Source: Liolophura sinensis
Lineage: Eukaryota > Mollusca > Polyplacophora > Chitonida > Chitonidae
Assembly (NCBI RefSeq): GCF_032854445.1
Contig: NC_088305.1
Span: forward strand, 15,629,606 to 15,693,605
Direction of reading: 5' to 3'
DNA: 64,000 nucleotides
In this document: one piece after another, positions 1-13,500 of the stretch
How the letters are laid out: every line of letters begins with the position of its first letter
Position numbering within the stretch: the stretch's first letter is position 1
The notes under the pieces: generated by a model
What the model saw: only the letters and a program-made list of their open reading frames with translations
Database searches by the model: none
Told to the model about the DNA's origin: nothing
Position numbers and translations under genes: made by a program

Positions 1-402
1 ACATAAACTCATCCAGTGCCGACAACATTACATTTTTGGCTTTAAATATTCTAAAATTGTCTACCTTTGCCTGTTGAATGTGAATAACCTCTACCGCACA
101 CAGATTGAAGCTGTTGCTGACCACTACTAAATGTTTCTTTCACTAAACTGTTGTCATCATATGGCTGAAATATTGCCGAAGTGCTGTTGAGCCATAATGT
201 TTTATTTATCATCCACTGAGGACTGACTTAACTCCTAGACAGCCTGCTTGTAGCCATACATATACATGTATGAGAGCTTCTTATCATTTAGCTGCCTAGC
301 CCATTCCACTTAACTATTTGTAGTATATTGTAAATGGCAAACTTATTTAAGCTGCTGAGGGATCAGTTTTGATTTTGCATGCATTACTTCAAGTACAAAG
401 AT
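1..402. other. Intron sequence, nothing recognised
   Basis: AT-rich, presumably intronic to ERG because downstream exons require 5' exons to the left. Confidence 0.5.
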
Positions 403-414
403 TTGATTTGACTA

Positions 415-681
415 GGGGGCCTCCGTGGCTCAGTTGGTTAGTGCGCTAGCGCAGCGTGAGGACCAAGCAGTCTCTCACCAATGTGGTCGCCGTGAGTTCA
501 AGTCCAGCTCATGTTGGCTTCCTCTCCGGCCGTGCGTGGGACGGTCTGGCACAACCTGCGGATGGTCATGGGTTCCCCCCGGGGCTCTGCCCGGTTTCCA
601 CCCACCATAATGCTGGCCGCCGTTGTATAAGTGAAATATTCTTGAGTACGGCGTAAAACACCAATCAAATAAATAAATAAA
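415..681 (+). mobile_element. SINE family 1, full length, with 12-bp target-site duplication
   Basis: tRNA-like head with an A box (TGGCTCAGTTGGTTAG) and B box (GAGTTCAAGTCC), a middle body, a conserved 3' domain (GTGAAATATTCTTGAGTACG, CACCAATCAAATAAATAAAT) and an (AAAT)n tail. It is flanked by perfect direct repeats ttgatttgacta at 403-414 and 682-693. The 3' domain resembles those of widespread molluscan/metazoan SINEs (V-SINE or Nin-DC type are candidates; assignment not verified). Confidence 0.93.
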
Positions 682-1105
682 TTGATTTGACTAACTTCAC
701 AGACACTTTTGTGTAATGGTTCTACATATTTGTTTACACATTAACAGACTTTGTGCAGTACATGTAATACAGATTAAATTTCTTTTACATATTCCTTCTT
801 GTTGATGAATTAAAATCATTGTCTGACCATTCAATATAAATAAGTTTCAATGGTTTCTCCAGGGATCAGTGAGAAACACAATTTTTAAATAAGTTTGACC
901 TGGAAATTATATACACACATTTAAAGAATATGGCCGAACCATTCACACCATTTTTGCATAGTGGACATTTTGTCAACAATACGCCCTGTTTGTTGCCAGC
1001 AGTAATTTAGTAATACAGCAGATGGTATTGTAAGACATGATAAACAGTTCTTATCACTAATAATATTGTCATGAGATGATTTTCAGCTGCAGGATTTAAA
1101 ATTGT

Positions 1106-1239
1106 GCAGCAACCTGCGGATGGTCGTGGGTTTCCCCCGGGCTGTGCCCGGTTTCCACCCACCATAATGCTGGCCGCTGTTGTATAAGTGAAATATTCTT
1201 GAGTACGGCGTAAAACACCAATCTAATAAATAAATAAAT
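1106..1239 (+). mobile_element. SINE family 1, 5'-truncated copy with 8-bp TSD
   Basis: Starts inside the body (gcagcaacctgcggatggtc) and keeps the complete 3' domain and (AAAT)n tail. Flanking aaaattgt at 1098-1105 and 1240-1247 is a target duplication, so the truncation arose at insertion, as expected for LINE-driven target-primed reverse transcription. Confidence 0.88.
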
Positions 1240-1395
1240 AAAATTGTACATATATGCAATGGATGTCATGAGATTACAAGTCAAAACACTATGGTGGCAC
1301 CCGAGTAGTAAGAACAGGGATACCCCCAGTAAACACATTGATGCCACCAATAGTTGCCAAAGTAAACACACCTATAGTGATGACACCAGTAGTTG

Positions 1396-2215
1396 CCAGA
1401 ATTAAGTAAGAATGGAGGTGCCCAAAGTAAACACAGCTATAGTGATGCCAGAAGTAAGAACAGAGGTGCCAAAAGTGAATACAGCTATAGTTATGCCAGA
1501 AGTAAGAACAGAGGTGCCAAACGTGAATACAGCTGTAGTGATGCCAGAAGTAAGAACAGAGGTGCCAAAAGTGAATACAGCTATGGTGATGCCAGAAGTA
1601 AGAACAGAGGTGCCAAAAGTGAATACAGCTATAGTGATGCCAGAAATAAGAACAGAGGTGCCAAAAGTGAATACAGCTATAGTGATGCCAGAAGTAAGAA
1701 CAGAGGTGCCAAAAGTGAATACAGCTATGGTGATGCCAGAAGTAAGAACAGAGGTGCCAAAAGTGAATACAGCTATAGTGATGCCAGAAGTAAGAACAGA
1801 GGTGCCAAAAGTGAATACAGCTATGGTGATGCCAGAAGTAAGAACAGAGGTGTCAATGCCAGAAGTAAGAACAGAGGTGCCAAAAGTGAATACAGCTATG
1901 GTGATGCCAGAAGTAAGAACAGAGGTGCCAAAAGTGAACACAGCTATAGTGATGCCAGAAGTAAGAACAGAGGTGCCAAAAGTGAATACAGCTATGGTGA
2001 TGCCAGAAGTAAGAACAGAGGTGCCAAAAGTGAATACAGCTATAGTGATGCCAGAAGTAAGAACAGAGGTGCCAAAAGTGAATGCAGCTATAGTGATGCC
2101 AGAAGTAAGAACAGAGGTGCCAAAAGTGAATACAGCTATAGTGATGCCAGAAGTAAGAACAGAGGTGCCAAAAGTGAATGCAGCTATAGTGAAGCCTCCA
2201 GTACTTGCCAGAAGA
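1396..2215. repeat. 48-bp minisatellite, about 17 units
   Basis: Unit spans gatgccagaagtaagaacag through gaatacagctatagt. One partial 27-bp unit occurs at about 1852-1878. Period and indels are multiples of three and the unit lacks stops, so several frames on both strands stay open for about 280 codons. Degenerate older units extend left to about 1290. The location in an ERG intron and equal openness in several frames argue against a protein. Confidence 0.93.
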
Positions 2216-2279
2216 AAATATAGTGATGCCACCTCCAGTAAAAACTTGGGTGGAACTACTAATTGCCACACATGAATAC

Positions 2280-4159
2280 AGAGGTGCCACTAGTCATAAA
2301 ATTTTATCAGTGCATTTCAAGTCATGGGCACAAAGAGCAAAACCGTGTTAAACCACTACAGTTATACTTGCCCCCATTAGTACCAGAAAACATAAGTGAA
2401 TTTGGCACACCATAGGAATATGTCAGCACTTTACAACCATCAGATTAATATAGTAACACTTCCCAAACACCATTATGCAGATATAAAAAACTGTTTGTGC
2501 CTGTACATGTTTAATGTCATGGACACTGATGACAAAAACAATGGCAGCCAGTACATTCATTAAGTATGTCAGAGTAATAATGCAGAAAACTAATGAAAGC
2601 CGGATGCTAAGAGCAAATAAAGCTAATATTTGAGATGAAAACATGCTCTGGTCTACCATTTGGATCATTTGATGCCAGTCCCTGTCAGTTCTGTGTGTCT
2701 GGGATCTATAACTGCATCACAGAGAATGTTCAGCTAGTGCGCCATTTACGTCAGCATAATCTGTTGGGTATTGTACATACCTATTGCAAATTTTCTTGCA
2801 TTGCTGTATGATACAAAGGAAAGTGTTTGCTTATACATGTGAGCGGAGAAAGGCTGCAAATGTTTGCTTAATAGCATTTTTCCTGTATGAATTTATAGCT
2901 TTTACCTGTATTAATTTATAGCTTTTTTCCTGTATGAATTATTGGCCATTAACTGTGTGTAGATTTAGATCGTGTTTTACTGTTTCTATATATTATCCAT
3001 TTTTTCTAATTATTGGTCATTTTCTTCAGGGTAAAGTGCAAGGATCTAGAACTTCTTTTACAAAACATTTTTTCGTTCCGAACAGGCATTAATATTTTGG
3101 GCTATGTGCAGGTTACTTGAGACAGGAACATAGCAGTGTTTGGTTTTGTTGAATTTTCTCTGAAACTTGATTAGATGTTCTGGAAGACGTGATGCAAATC
3201 TTTAGAAATGCACATGATTGTAAAAAGACTAACAGGCAGTTTCTGCAGTGAAACCTGGCAGTGGAATGATACATGTATTTTGTTTCTGTTTTGAGAAATC
3301 GTATTTTGGGTATGATGAGATTTTCTTGGGTAATAATCATGAAATTTGTGAATAATAATCTCTGAATTGGGTTAGTGCTCTGGAAAATGTTTTCTTTATT
3401 TGCATGAGTTTGACAGTTACTGGATGCTTGTGTATACTGTATGCACTCGTTAATTAGCAGGTGTTTTGAACTAATTGTAAATTACTGGTTTCTTTAACTT
3501 TATGTAGAGTTTTTGATTTTCTGTGTTGACAGACAATACACTTCTAAATTTGGATTTTTCCATGTATCTGTACATCCAAAAGCTTTTTTACAAAAACCAT
3601 AATGTACCAATCTGTAAGGATTTCACTCTGGGGCTCTGTTAGCGTGTACTCATAACCTCATGGTGCTAGATTGAGTGACACAACCTCAAGTTTATTGTAT
3701 GGTTCTTGTAAAGGCAACTATAAAGATCACTGATGTAGAAACTCCTCATTGAGAAGCAGAGATGGTACATGTGGTTTGTATGTTTAGAGAAGTCAGTTGG
3801 ATGTTTGAAAACAAATTTTGTCAGTAAAATGCATTTTCAGGAGCAAATGGCCTTAAAAAAAATACGTCTGATGTCAACAGTTGAGTAACTTTTATGAGAA
3901 ATTGATCAAACTTCACAAAGAACTTTTTAAGTGGCCGTATAAGGTGGAAGAGTCTTTCAGAATCAAGCCAGATGTGCCACATGGAAAAAAACTAAGCTTT
4001 AGGTGAAATACTGTACTTGAGCTGTTAAACCTATAAAGAAATTACATGTGGTGTTTCTCTCTAATTCCTGTAGCAGTTGAGTGTAAACGTGCAAACCGTT
4101 ATCAGTCCATCAAATAAACTGTTAGCCATACAGAGCAAGTCTTTTCCCCCTGTCCACAG
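2280..4159. other. ERG intron, unique AT-rich DNA
   Basis: Apart from a doubled tttatagctttttcctgta motif near 2880-2940 I see no gene, element or array. Confidence 0.5.
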
Positions 4160-4513
4160 ACAGACACAAGAGTTTCAAACTGCGGCTGCCGTCAATCAGA
4201 CGAGACATTCGCTCCAAGGCTCGAGTTCTGGAACGGATACAGGACACGGAGAATCCACCCATCCCCGAGGAATCTGTACCTCTCAACCAACTCATGGCTG
4301 CCGATATGCCTGACGCTGTCCCACGTAGCCCTTTTCGGCGGAAAAGCGACAGTGGTCTGGAAAATGAGGTGGAAGAAGACTACATCGGGTCACAGGATCG
4401 ACTGATGGTGGTGAATCAATGCAACCTACGAAAAGCTTCCTCATTAGAAGGCTTGGACTCCTCGACACATATAGAAAACGAGTACAGAAAGAAATCCAAC
4501 ACGTTTAGCGAAT
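4160..4513 (+). CDS. erg: ERG exon A: N-terminal cytoplasmic linker
   Basis: Acceptor follows a clean pyrimidine tract (cttttccccctgtccacag), and the donor is T|GTAAGT. The chosen frame has an in-frame TAG at 4123, so the exon cannot extend far upstream. An alternative acceptor AG lies 4 bases downstream (4162-4163). The peptide begins [14 protein letters not shown] and is rich in serine and charge, as expected for the poorly conserved linker between the PAS domain and S1. It contains PFRRKSDSG, an R-R-x-S protein kinase A consensus in the same general region as the RRAS site of human ERG1, and a second basic-serine site, YRKKS. It ends in phase 1. The placement is supported by frame continuity into the next exon; the linker itself is too variable for firm alignment. 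Confidence 0.9.
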
Positions 4514-7500
4514 GTAAGTACAAGATAATAATTCATTGAAATATATATACCTGTAGAAAACAGATTTTGGATTCAGTTACTTGGACATTGATGTTCTCGT
4601 TGCTGGCTCACAGGAAATCAATGTGGAGAGAAACTTGTCATGCCATTTCTAATTTTAAGTCCCAAAAATTTATTCTGTAAATTGAGAAGAGACTATCTAA
4701 AACCAATGAAGAAGAGATGTAAAATGGAAAATCAGATTTTCGCTAATCTGACCAAATTAGAAGGCAAGAAACCCATTGTTAGTATTTTTAACAAATATAA
4801 GTTTGCATGTCTGTTTTTATAGATCTACCAAACCTATTATTTACAAAAGGGCCTTTAATAAGCAACATTTACAGACATACATACAAAGGCCTGGAAGTTT
4901 GCTCGCAAAACAATTCAAGGGGGATAACTTTTGAGATGAATGTACTCTGTGGTGGGGGTATGTGTATTCAAAGAATTTTTTTAAATTTAAAAATATCAAC
5001 CTAGAACAGAAGTATTGCCTCTTTTAATTTCAGCTGAAAATAAAGTTGTTTGTGTTTTTGCTATTTTGTGTGAAGGTATAGTTATTAAAGTTTGTAGTAG
5101 TGACTAACTGGAATGGATACACAGATTTTCCACGAATTTTCATTGCCGGCAATGTATTCAAAAGTCCATATCCCAATACAGGGGCCTCTGTGACCAGAAT
5201 GGCGCAATGACCCAGGAGCCTCTCACCAATGCAGTCGTTGTGAGTTCGTGCCCAGATCTTGCAACAACCTTTGGATTGTCGTGGGTTTCCCCCCGGGCTC
5301 TGCCCAGTTTCCTCCCACTATAAAACACCGATCAAATAAGTAAATAAATCCAACCATGCAGACTCATGCAGTCACAATTCTTGTACTTTCTGTTTGTAGC
5401 TATGGGTAACCATGTGAAACCAAACTTGATTAACATGGCCCAGAGTGACTCAGACCTGGCACGGCACAAAGCTCGGCAGTTTGCAGACAGTTTGAACAAC
5501 ATCAGCAATGATGTCCTGAAAAAGGGAGAGAAAGAGGGCATGTTTGCATCCACCAAGGGCCTATTTCTGCCCAACATGAAACACAATGTATCAGAAAAAG
5601 TCGCTCAGGTAAGCTGATTCTCCTTTTCTCTTTTGCATTCACAAAGTGCAATTTGTTTTATGGACGTCTCAAAATCAATGAGTTCAATTAAAATAGGACA
5701 AATATGTTTCATAAACAACTCTAAAATGATGCGATTGGTTGAATGCTGACCGTTTAAACAAATATCGTGTCCTAGCTTCATTTCACCCGTCATACTCGAC
5801 AGTTACACTGTGAACTCGACATAATTCACAGATGTGTTTAAGGATCACTCCAGTGGTGCACTAGTAGCCTGCCAGTGGTGTGCCTGTATTGTGTACTGGT
5901 GAAGTGTAAACTCTTTACAGACGATCGTGATTGGCTGGCTGTAATATGCTCTAACAGTGCAATCCTAAGCGAATAAAGACCTGTGACATGACATAAGTTT
6001 GAAAAAAATTCATGAGGAATGCTGTAGAAACTTGCCACTGGGAAGGGTTGTGCTGCCAATATTGTTGTGATGTATGGTGTCTGGCTGATTCATTAACTGC
6101 TGAAGTCTCTTGTATGAACGGAAGTCTGGCTATCTGGCTTCTGGCTATATGCTCCCCTGTGTGACACATATCCACTGTTCATGGTTTAGTCTTCTGACTG
6201 TAATCAAGATACGTGTAGATGAAGGTTTAAAGCTGATAATCATGTGCTACATTGGATTCTCATTTTCACCCCGAGGTAGGAAAAAATTGTCAGTTATTGG
6301 AGGGTGGTATAAGGGATGAGGGATGCGATAAGGTGAGGTGGGATGAGGGATGGGATACGGTGAGGTGGGATGAGGGATGGGATAAGGTGGGGTGGGATGA
6401 GGGATGGGATAAGGTGGTATGGGATGAGGGATGGGATAAGGTGAGGTGGGATGAGAGATGGGATAAGGTGGGGTGGTATGAGGATGGGATAAGGTGGGGT
6501 GGGATGAGGGATGGGATAAGGTGGGGTGGGATGAGGGATGGGATAAGGCGGAGTGGGATGAGGGATGGGGTAAGGTGAGGTGGGACGAGGGATGGGATAA
6601 GGTGAGGTCGGATGAGGGATGGGATAAGGTGGAGTGGGATGAGGGATGGGATAAGGTGAGGTGGGATGAGGGATGGGATAAGGTGAGGTGGTATGAGGAT
6701 GGGATAAGGTGGGGTGGGATGAGGGATGGGATAAGGTGAGGTGGGATGAGGGATGGGATAAGGTGAGGTGGGATGAGGGATGGGATAAGGTGGAGTGGGA
6801 TGAGGGATGGGATAAGGTGAGGTGGGATGAGGGATGGGATAAGGTAGGATGGGATGAGGGATGGGATAAGGTGGAGTGGGATGAGGGATGGGATAAGGTG
6901 AGGTGGGATGAGGGATGGGATAAGGTGAGGTGGGATGAGGGATGGGATGAGGTGATTTGGGATGGGATAAGTTGCATAATAATATATATCTTTATTCATC
7001 GAAGGTAGCTCAATCAATTTACAATGAAACTGCTCTTAGCAAGGCTTTCACAGAGACAACAAATGTATAGGAAACCTGTACTTTCATAAAATAAGTTCAG
7101 TCATAAAATACATCAATATAAAGTGTGGTTGGGTGGGGTTGGATGGGGCTAGGGTGGGCTTGGTGGGGCTTGGTGGATAAGGCAGAAGGAGAATCAAATG
7201 GCCCACGCGAATGATCAGGGCCCTTATCAGGGGATGGGGAGAGGGATATATAGAACACCCAGGTTGAATTATTAGACGATTTAATCTACAATGGATGAAC
7301 ATGCAGCTATTGTTTCTAATACTTCCTTGAAGGTCCATTGTAGTTGGACATTTTCCAGCTGAACAGCTCGTCTGATTTATTATTTAAATTATACACGTAT
7401 GTTACAAGTGAACCACAAAAGTACATGTGAGATGGGATAACAGGAGTTTCAGTTTCATTTTTGTCTATTTATCTGAGTGCAAGGTGGGTTTTTGTTATAT

Positions 7501-10500
7501 CTCTGTTCGTATGTATAAAACATCCTGCCAAACAATTTGGCAGAGAATTGACAACTTGAGACATGTCATAATGTACCTGTGTCTGTTTAAATGGAATAGT
7601 GGAAATTAGCCTTTTGCTTTGAAATTTAACATTTTCTGATGCTTTTTAGTGGTATTAATTTCCCAACATTTTTCTTGTTCTTGTCTAGAGTTATCCCCCT
7701 TTGTTGCCAATATTTAACATTTAATAGCAGGTGCTGAGGAGAATAAATCTGTGTAGTGCTACAATAATGTCTGTCAGATGTTGATTCATGATGTAAAGCT
7801 TATGTATTTTCTCGAGTGCCCTCATTTTAGAGAAGTATATTGTTGTGTCTCTTCAGATGTTTTAAAGAATAGTCATGTAGCAGGATGAAAGGTTGAAAAA
7901 GTTGGCTGATTTGTTATTTTGTCAGCAAAAAACTTGTGAGGGGGAAAAAACAAAAACAATCTGGAGGTTTAGGGTGGCAAAGGTTGCCCTGTCGAATTTC
8001 ACAACAATTAAATTTAATCTTTTTTTTCGAGAATTTTCCACTGATAAGATCTCAGTCAGCTTTATGGGTGGAAGAAACTGCAATGCAAAACCATCGGTAT
8101 TTGGGAAGTTAGTGACAAACTTGCCCACGTGTGATGTACCCAATTTGCATGCTGTATTGGTGGTGACATTGGTCGTAAACCAAGATGAACTAAAGACTAG
8201 AAATGGTCATTAAGAACCTCCCGCTGACTGTTTATAGCATCCATGGCTCCAGGAATTGCTGAGAGTGAAGAATCCAGATACATGTATATCTGAACTATGA
8301 CTCACTTCCTGTTGCTGCTGTTAAACTTTGTGACTCCGTAAATTCTCTTGGACAGTTATTACATAACTACGACTACGGATTGTCGTAGAACAATGCAATC
8401 AAAATTTACAGACAGATTGTCGTCAAATCTTATTGGTTTTACAAGTCTTTCCATCACTTTTCTTCGCTTGCTTTTTCAGGGCAAAAGTAGTTCCTAAGGC
8501 ATCCCTTGAAAGTGTGAGATGTTTATAAAGTTCATGGCTCCATTTCATAAATCGCTACTGTCCATGATTAGATAGTCTGAAACTTGCCTCAATCACTACA
8601 GAACACTTTGTAGGTCGTAAGTTTTAGAAGATTCCAATTTTTGGGGGGTTATTTGAGTGTTGCCAGTCATGGATAATGTAGCTATTCAGCTATGAATCAC
8701 TCTTAATAAACACAGTGTGTCACCATGGCGTATTTAGGTCGGACTGGACAGAGTGACAAAATGAAGGACACATTTATAATCTGTGGGCAGGAGATCATGA
8801 ACTCGTAGAACATTTGTCACATGGGAGAAATGTAGACGTGTATTTTTTGTGGCATAAACGATAAAGTAATTATCCTGCTGGAAGAAATAAAGGTTCACTT
8901 GTAAGAAAAGTAGGTAATGTAGTGATGTGTTTCACTTGAGTATGTATTGTTTATAAAAGATAAACTACATGTAGTAACAACTAAATTTTAAGTTTTCAAA
9001 CCTTATTCAAGATGTCATAAATTATATTTTAATTATTAAAGTGAGCAATTTTCAGATTTTTTATCTGCCTGCCACCATTTAATGTTAAAAGCAACTTAAT
9101 GTTGATTTCATTTTGCGGAGTTTGTGCAATGAATTCAAAAACATGAAGCCTGGTCCATGTATAGGTGACCCTAGAGTTGTCCTGTAAGGGTAGGTAATGT
9201 TGAGTATAGGTAACCCCCGAGTTGTCTTCTAAGGGTAGGTAATGTTGAGTATAGGTGACCCCAGAGTTGTCCTCTAAGGGTAGGTAATGTTGAGTATAGG
9301 TGAACCTAGAATTGTCCTGTAAGGGTAGGTAATGTTGAGTATAGGTGACCCTAGAATTGTCATCTAAGGGTAGGTAATGTTGAGTATAGGTGAACCTAGA
9401 ATTGTTCTCTAAGGGTAGGTAATGTTGAGTATAGGTGAACCTAGAGTTGTCCTCTAAGGGTAGGTAATGTTGAGTATAGGTAAGCCAAGAGTTGTTCTCT
9501 AAGGGTAGGTAATGTTGAGTATAGGTGACCCTAGAGTTGTCCTCTAAGGGTAGGTAATGTTGAGTATAGGTGACCGTAGAATTGTCATCTAAGGGTAGGT
9601 AATGTTGAGTATAGGTGACCCTAGAGTTGTCCTCTAAGGTTAGGTAATGTTGAGTATAGGTGAGCCAAGAGTTGTCCTCTAAGGGAGGTAATGTTGAGTA
9701 TAGGTGACCCCAGAGTTGTCTTCAAAGGGTAGGTAATGTTGAGTATAGGTGACCCTAGAGTTGTCCTCTAAGGGTAGGTAATGTTGAGTATAGGTAAGCC
9801 AAGAGTTGTTCTCTAAGGGTAGGTAGTGTTGAGTATAGGTGACCCTAGAGTTGTCCTCTAAGGTTAGGTAATGTTGAGTATAGGTGAGCCAAGATTCGTC
9901 CTCTAAGGGTAGGTAATGTTGAGTATAGGTGACCCCAGAGTTGTCTTCAAAGGGTAGGTAATGTTGAGTATAGGTGAGCCAAGAGTTGTCCTCTAAGGGT
10001 AGGCAATGTTGAGTATAGGTAAGCCAAGAGTTGTTCTCTAAGGGTAGGTAATGTTGAGTATAGGTGACCCTAGAGTTGTCCTCTAAGGGTAGGTAATGTT
10101 GAGTATAGGTGACCCTAGAGTTGTCCTCTAAGGGTAGGTAATGTTGAGTATAGGTAAGCCAAGAGTTGTTCTCTAAGGGTAGGTAATGTTGAGTACAGGT
10201 GACCCTAGAGTTAGGGTAGGTAATGTTGAGTATAGGTAAGCCAAGAGTTGTTCTCTAAGGGTAGGTAATGTTGAGTATAGGTGACCCTAGAGTTGTCCTC
10301 TAAGGGTAGGTAATGTTGAGTATAGGTGACCCTAGAGTTGTCCTCTAAGGGTAGGTAATGTTGAGTATAGGTATGCCAAGAGTTGTTCTCTAAGGGTAGG
10401 TAATGTTGAGTACAGGTGACCCTAGAGTTGTTCTCTAAGGGTAGGTAATGTTGAGTATAGGTAAGCCAAGAGTTGTTCTCTAAGGGTAGGTAATGTTGAG

Positions 10501-13500
10501 TACAGGTGACCCTAGAGTTAGGGTAGGTAATGTTGAGTATAGGTGAACCTAGAATTGTCCTGTAAGGGTAGGTAATGTTGAGTATAGGTGACCCTAGAAT
10601 TGTCATCTAAGGGTAGGTAATGTTGAGTATAGGTGACCCTAGAGTTGTCCTCTAAGGGTTGGTAATGTTGAGTATAGGTGACCCAAGAGTTAGGGTAGGT
10701 AATGTTGAAAACATACTTCCATACCTTAAACTGGTTGCTATAATGTCATCATAAAGTAAATTGTATCAAAGTTAGTTTAATGAGTGTTAGTATTAAAACA
10801 AAAGCCATAAATAAGACTGAATATTTAGTAATTATTTAAAATGTAATGAATAATAAGTATTAAAGACAGGGAAGTAAAAATCCAAAAATAAAATCCAAAG
10901 TGAAAAAAAACAAAAAAAAAACAAAAATTGAAGTACATTGTATTTCAAAGCAGGATTTTTCAGGGATGAACTAACCTTCATTTTTTAAAATCTTGATAAA
11001 CATTGAATTAAGTAATCACATTTTAAGTCTTTCTGTGTCATGTCCTGGCATCAAGCTATATTCAAGCTATATCTACTTGTATGGTAATTTGTAATGAAGA
11101 TGATTAAATGTTCTTAACCAATCAACTTTTGTGTAACAGATTGTCATTCGCTCTGATAAATCGATTTTGGGCGAAGATAAATTTGGACACAGCAATGCAG
11201 GGTTACATAGCGGGTTTACCTCTGGCGTAGAAACGGTAAGACAAAATTTAAATCCTCACACTGCAGTTCTTTGTGCCATTTTATACTCTCTAACCTCTCA
11301 ACTGCAAATCTGACCCCTGTGACCTTTCATACTCTCTAACCTATGTAGTTTTGTCTGTTTTCAGACTTAAAGTCTGCTCTTGTAATGTCATTTTCAGTAC
11401 ATTTTGTTTTATGTTTATTTATCATGTTATATAAATATAAACTTTTTTTTTAAATTTGAAAAAATAAAAAATTTTGAAAAAATAAAGATTCACATATACT
11501 GTACATTTCTTTTGTAATAAAAACTGTTGTTTCTGCTTTGAGTCACCTGGTTTGAATATTGATTAAAAATCATTAAACTGATTTTTAAATGATGAAATTG
11601 CAAATGAATAAAAATACTAATAATCTAAATAATTTTATGCGTGGTTTTTATCTATAGTCTTTCTTATTGTTGAGTTGCATGTGTGTAGTTTTCTCGAACT
11701 GACAAAATCTCTGAAATATCTGAAGGCTTACTAGGAATTTTTCAACTTTAGGTAGATGCTTAGTTAGATGTATACCTATAGAAAGTTTTTATGCATACTT
11801 CCTTTCCTATTTGCTTTTGAATGGAAATTTTTGAGCATCTCATGGTCTTGTGGTTATAGAGATGCTTGCCTTTCGATCGCCAGGACACGTGAGGTGCAAG
11901 TTAAAGCAGGGTCTTGTTCAGTGAATTGGAAGATTGCCTCGCTTTCATTGCCTTACATGTAGGGCCTTGATCCTTATAAGTGGTGGACTGTACTCTTATG
12001 TGGACATTTGCCTAGTCTGCAATATTCATTGAAGACCATTTGTCATTCTTCAATATGGTGTGCGTATCTGTAAGTTAGTTTCTCAGTAACTTGCCCAAGG
12101 TAACTGGTTTATGCCGGGCACTCCAGTTTCTCCCTATAGTAAAACTGATTGCCATTGAATGAGTGACAAATTCTGGCGTATATAGCATTAAGCAAGTATC
12201 AGATAAATAAATAAATTAATCTGATCAGCTTCACAGAGTAGAGTATTGTGGTGACTCCAACAAAAGATACAAGGCGATGCATGATTCAAAATTTCAGTTT
12301 TACTTAAAACCATTTTCAAAAATAGAATTTAGGTTTATAGTAATGGAAATTTTTTTCCCATGCAGAGGCAGGTTTAATGTGCACTGCAACAAAAATATTT
12401 AGTATTACATTTCAGACCCAGGAGCCTCTCACCAATGTGGTAGTTGTGAGTTCAAGTCCAGCTCATGCTGGCTTCCTCTCCGGCTGTACGTGGGAGGGTT
12501 TTCCAGCAACCTGCAGATGGCCATGGGTTTCCCCACCATAATGCTGGCCGCCATCATATAAGTGAAATATTCTTGAGTATGGCGTAAAGCACCAATCAAA
12601 TAAATAAATCAATCAATCAATCAGATTAGTACTACATCTGTAGCGGTATTGACATGTTTAATGTGGAAATTTAACACTTTGTAATAATGTAACAGGACTA
12701 AAAGAATCTGTGGCGCCATTTTGCTACTGCGTGCACGGTTAATGGCAAACACTTCTAGGCTGCATGCCAACATGTCAATCATGAGTTTGGTGCTGAGTGC
12801 TAGCTTTAACCTAATTTGAGTGAAAACACAAAAACGTCATTTTTTATTTGATTAAATTCTGAATAAAGATTAGGCTTCAGTGAATATTCAGCAAATCTGG
12901 GCAAACCGTTTTATTCATTTATAGTTTGAACATGGAATTGACTAGAGACTGCATAAGGGCCGAGGTGATTAGCATGCTAGCATAGTGCAATGACTCAGGA
13001 GCCTCTCCACAGTGCAGTCGCAGTGTCCAGTTTTCTCCCCGTATAGCTGGCCGTATATTACGTGAAATATTTTTGAGAAAGGTGCATAAAACACCAGTCA
13101 AATAAATTAACAAAATACTGCTCCATTTCAGTATAAAGAAAATACCGATGTCTTTATCTGTACATTTCCAACACTCATCTTACTACAGCAGTTTTCATTT
13201 TATTGTAGTTTAACCAGTTAATGTTGTACTCACCAGTTTTCCACTCATAAGACAGCAGTTGATTTTCTGGTTTGAGGACCCTGAAGTTTCTGGTGCAAAT
13301 CACCCATCTCTGCCAATTAGTCACTGATGAACGTCTGACGTATAGATATGCACATAATTAATATTTGTAGATGACGATTGATCATTGATGAATGTTAGAC
13401 TGTGCAAACAACCACATATGCATCATTGACCGCTTATTGTCACCAGTGACATTCCCTGTCCAAAGCCGGGTTTGAACTCGCACCTTGTGTGTCTATGCAA

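Noticed and set aside
415-500. tRNA gene
   Set aside because: A and B boxes are present but no cloverleaf can be formed with acceptor and anticodon stems; this is a SINE head.
425-656. Short plus-strand reading frames
   Set aside because: They lie inside a full-length SINE and recur in the copy at 52127; they are by-products of the element.
1393-2290. Three long reading frames with a 16-residue repeat
   Set aside because: Period 48 without stops keeps frames open on both strands; intronic minisatellite, no start context or domain.
2423-2668. Hydrophobic minus-strand frame of 81 codons
   Set aside because: AT-rich DNA yields hydrophobic frames; no splice sites, motif or coding composition.
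6247-7017. Pro/Ser/His-rich and Trp/Asp-rich long frames
   Set aside because: Products of the 27-bp array on both strands, not genes.
10205-10225. Telomere-like TTAGGG
   Set aside because: Single occurrences made by a deletion inside array units, not tandem telomeric repeats.
10211-10606. 131-codon minus frame
   Set aside because: Created by the 45-bp array.
9160-10708. CRISPR-like array
   Set aside because: Units are contiguous with no unique spacers and the genome is eukaryotic; it is a minisatellite.
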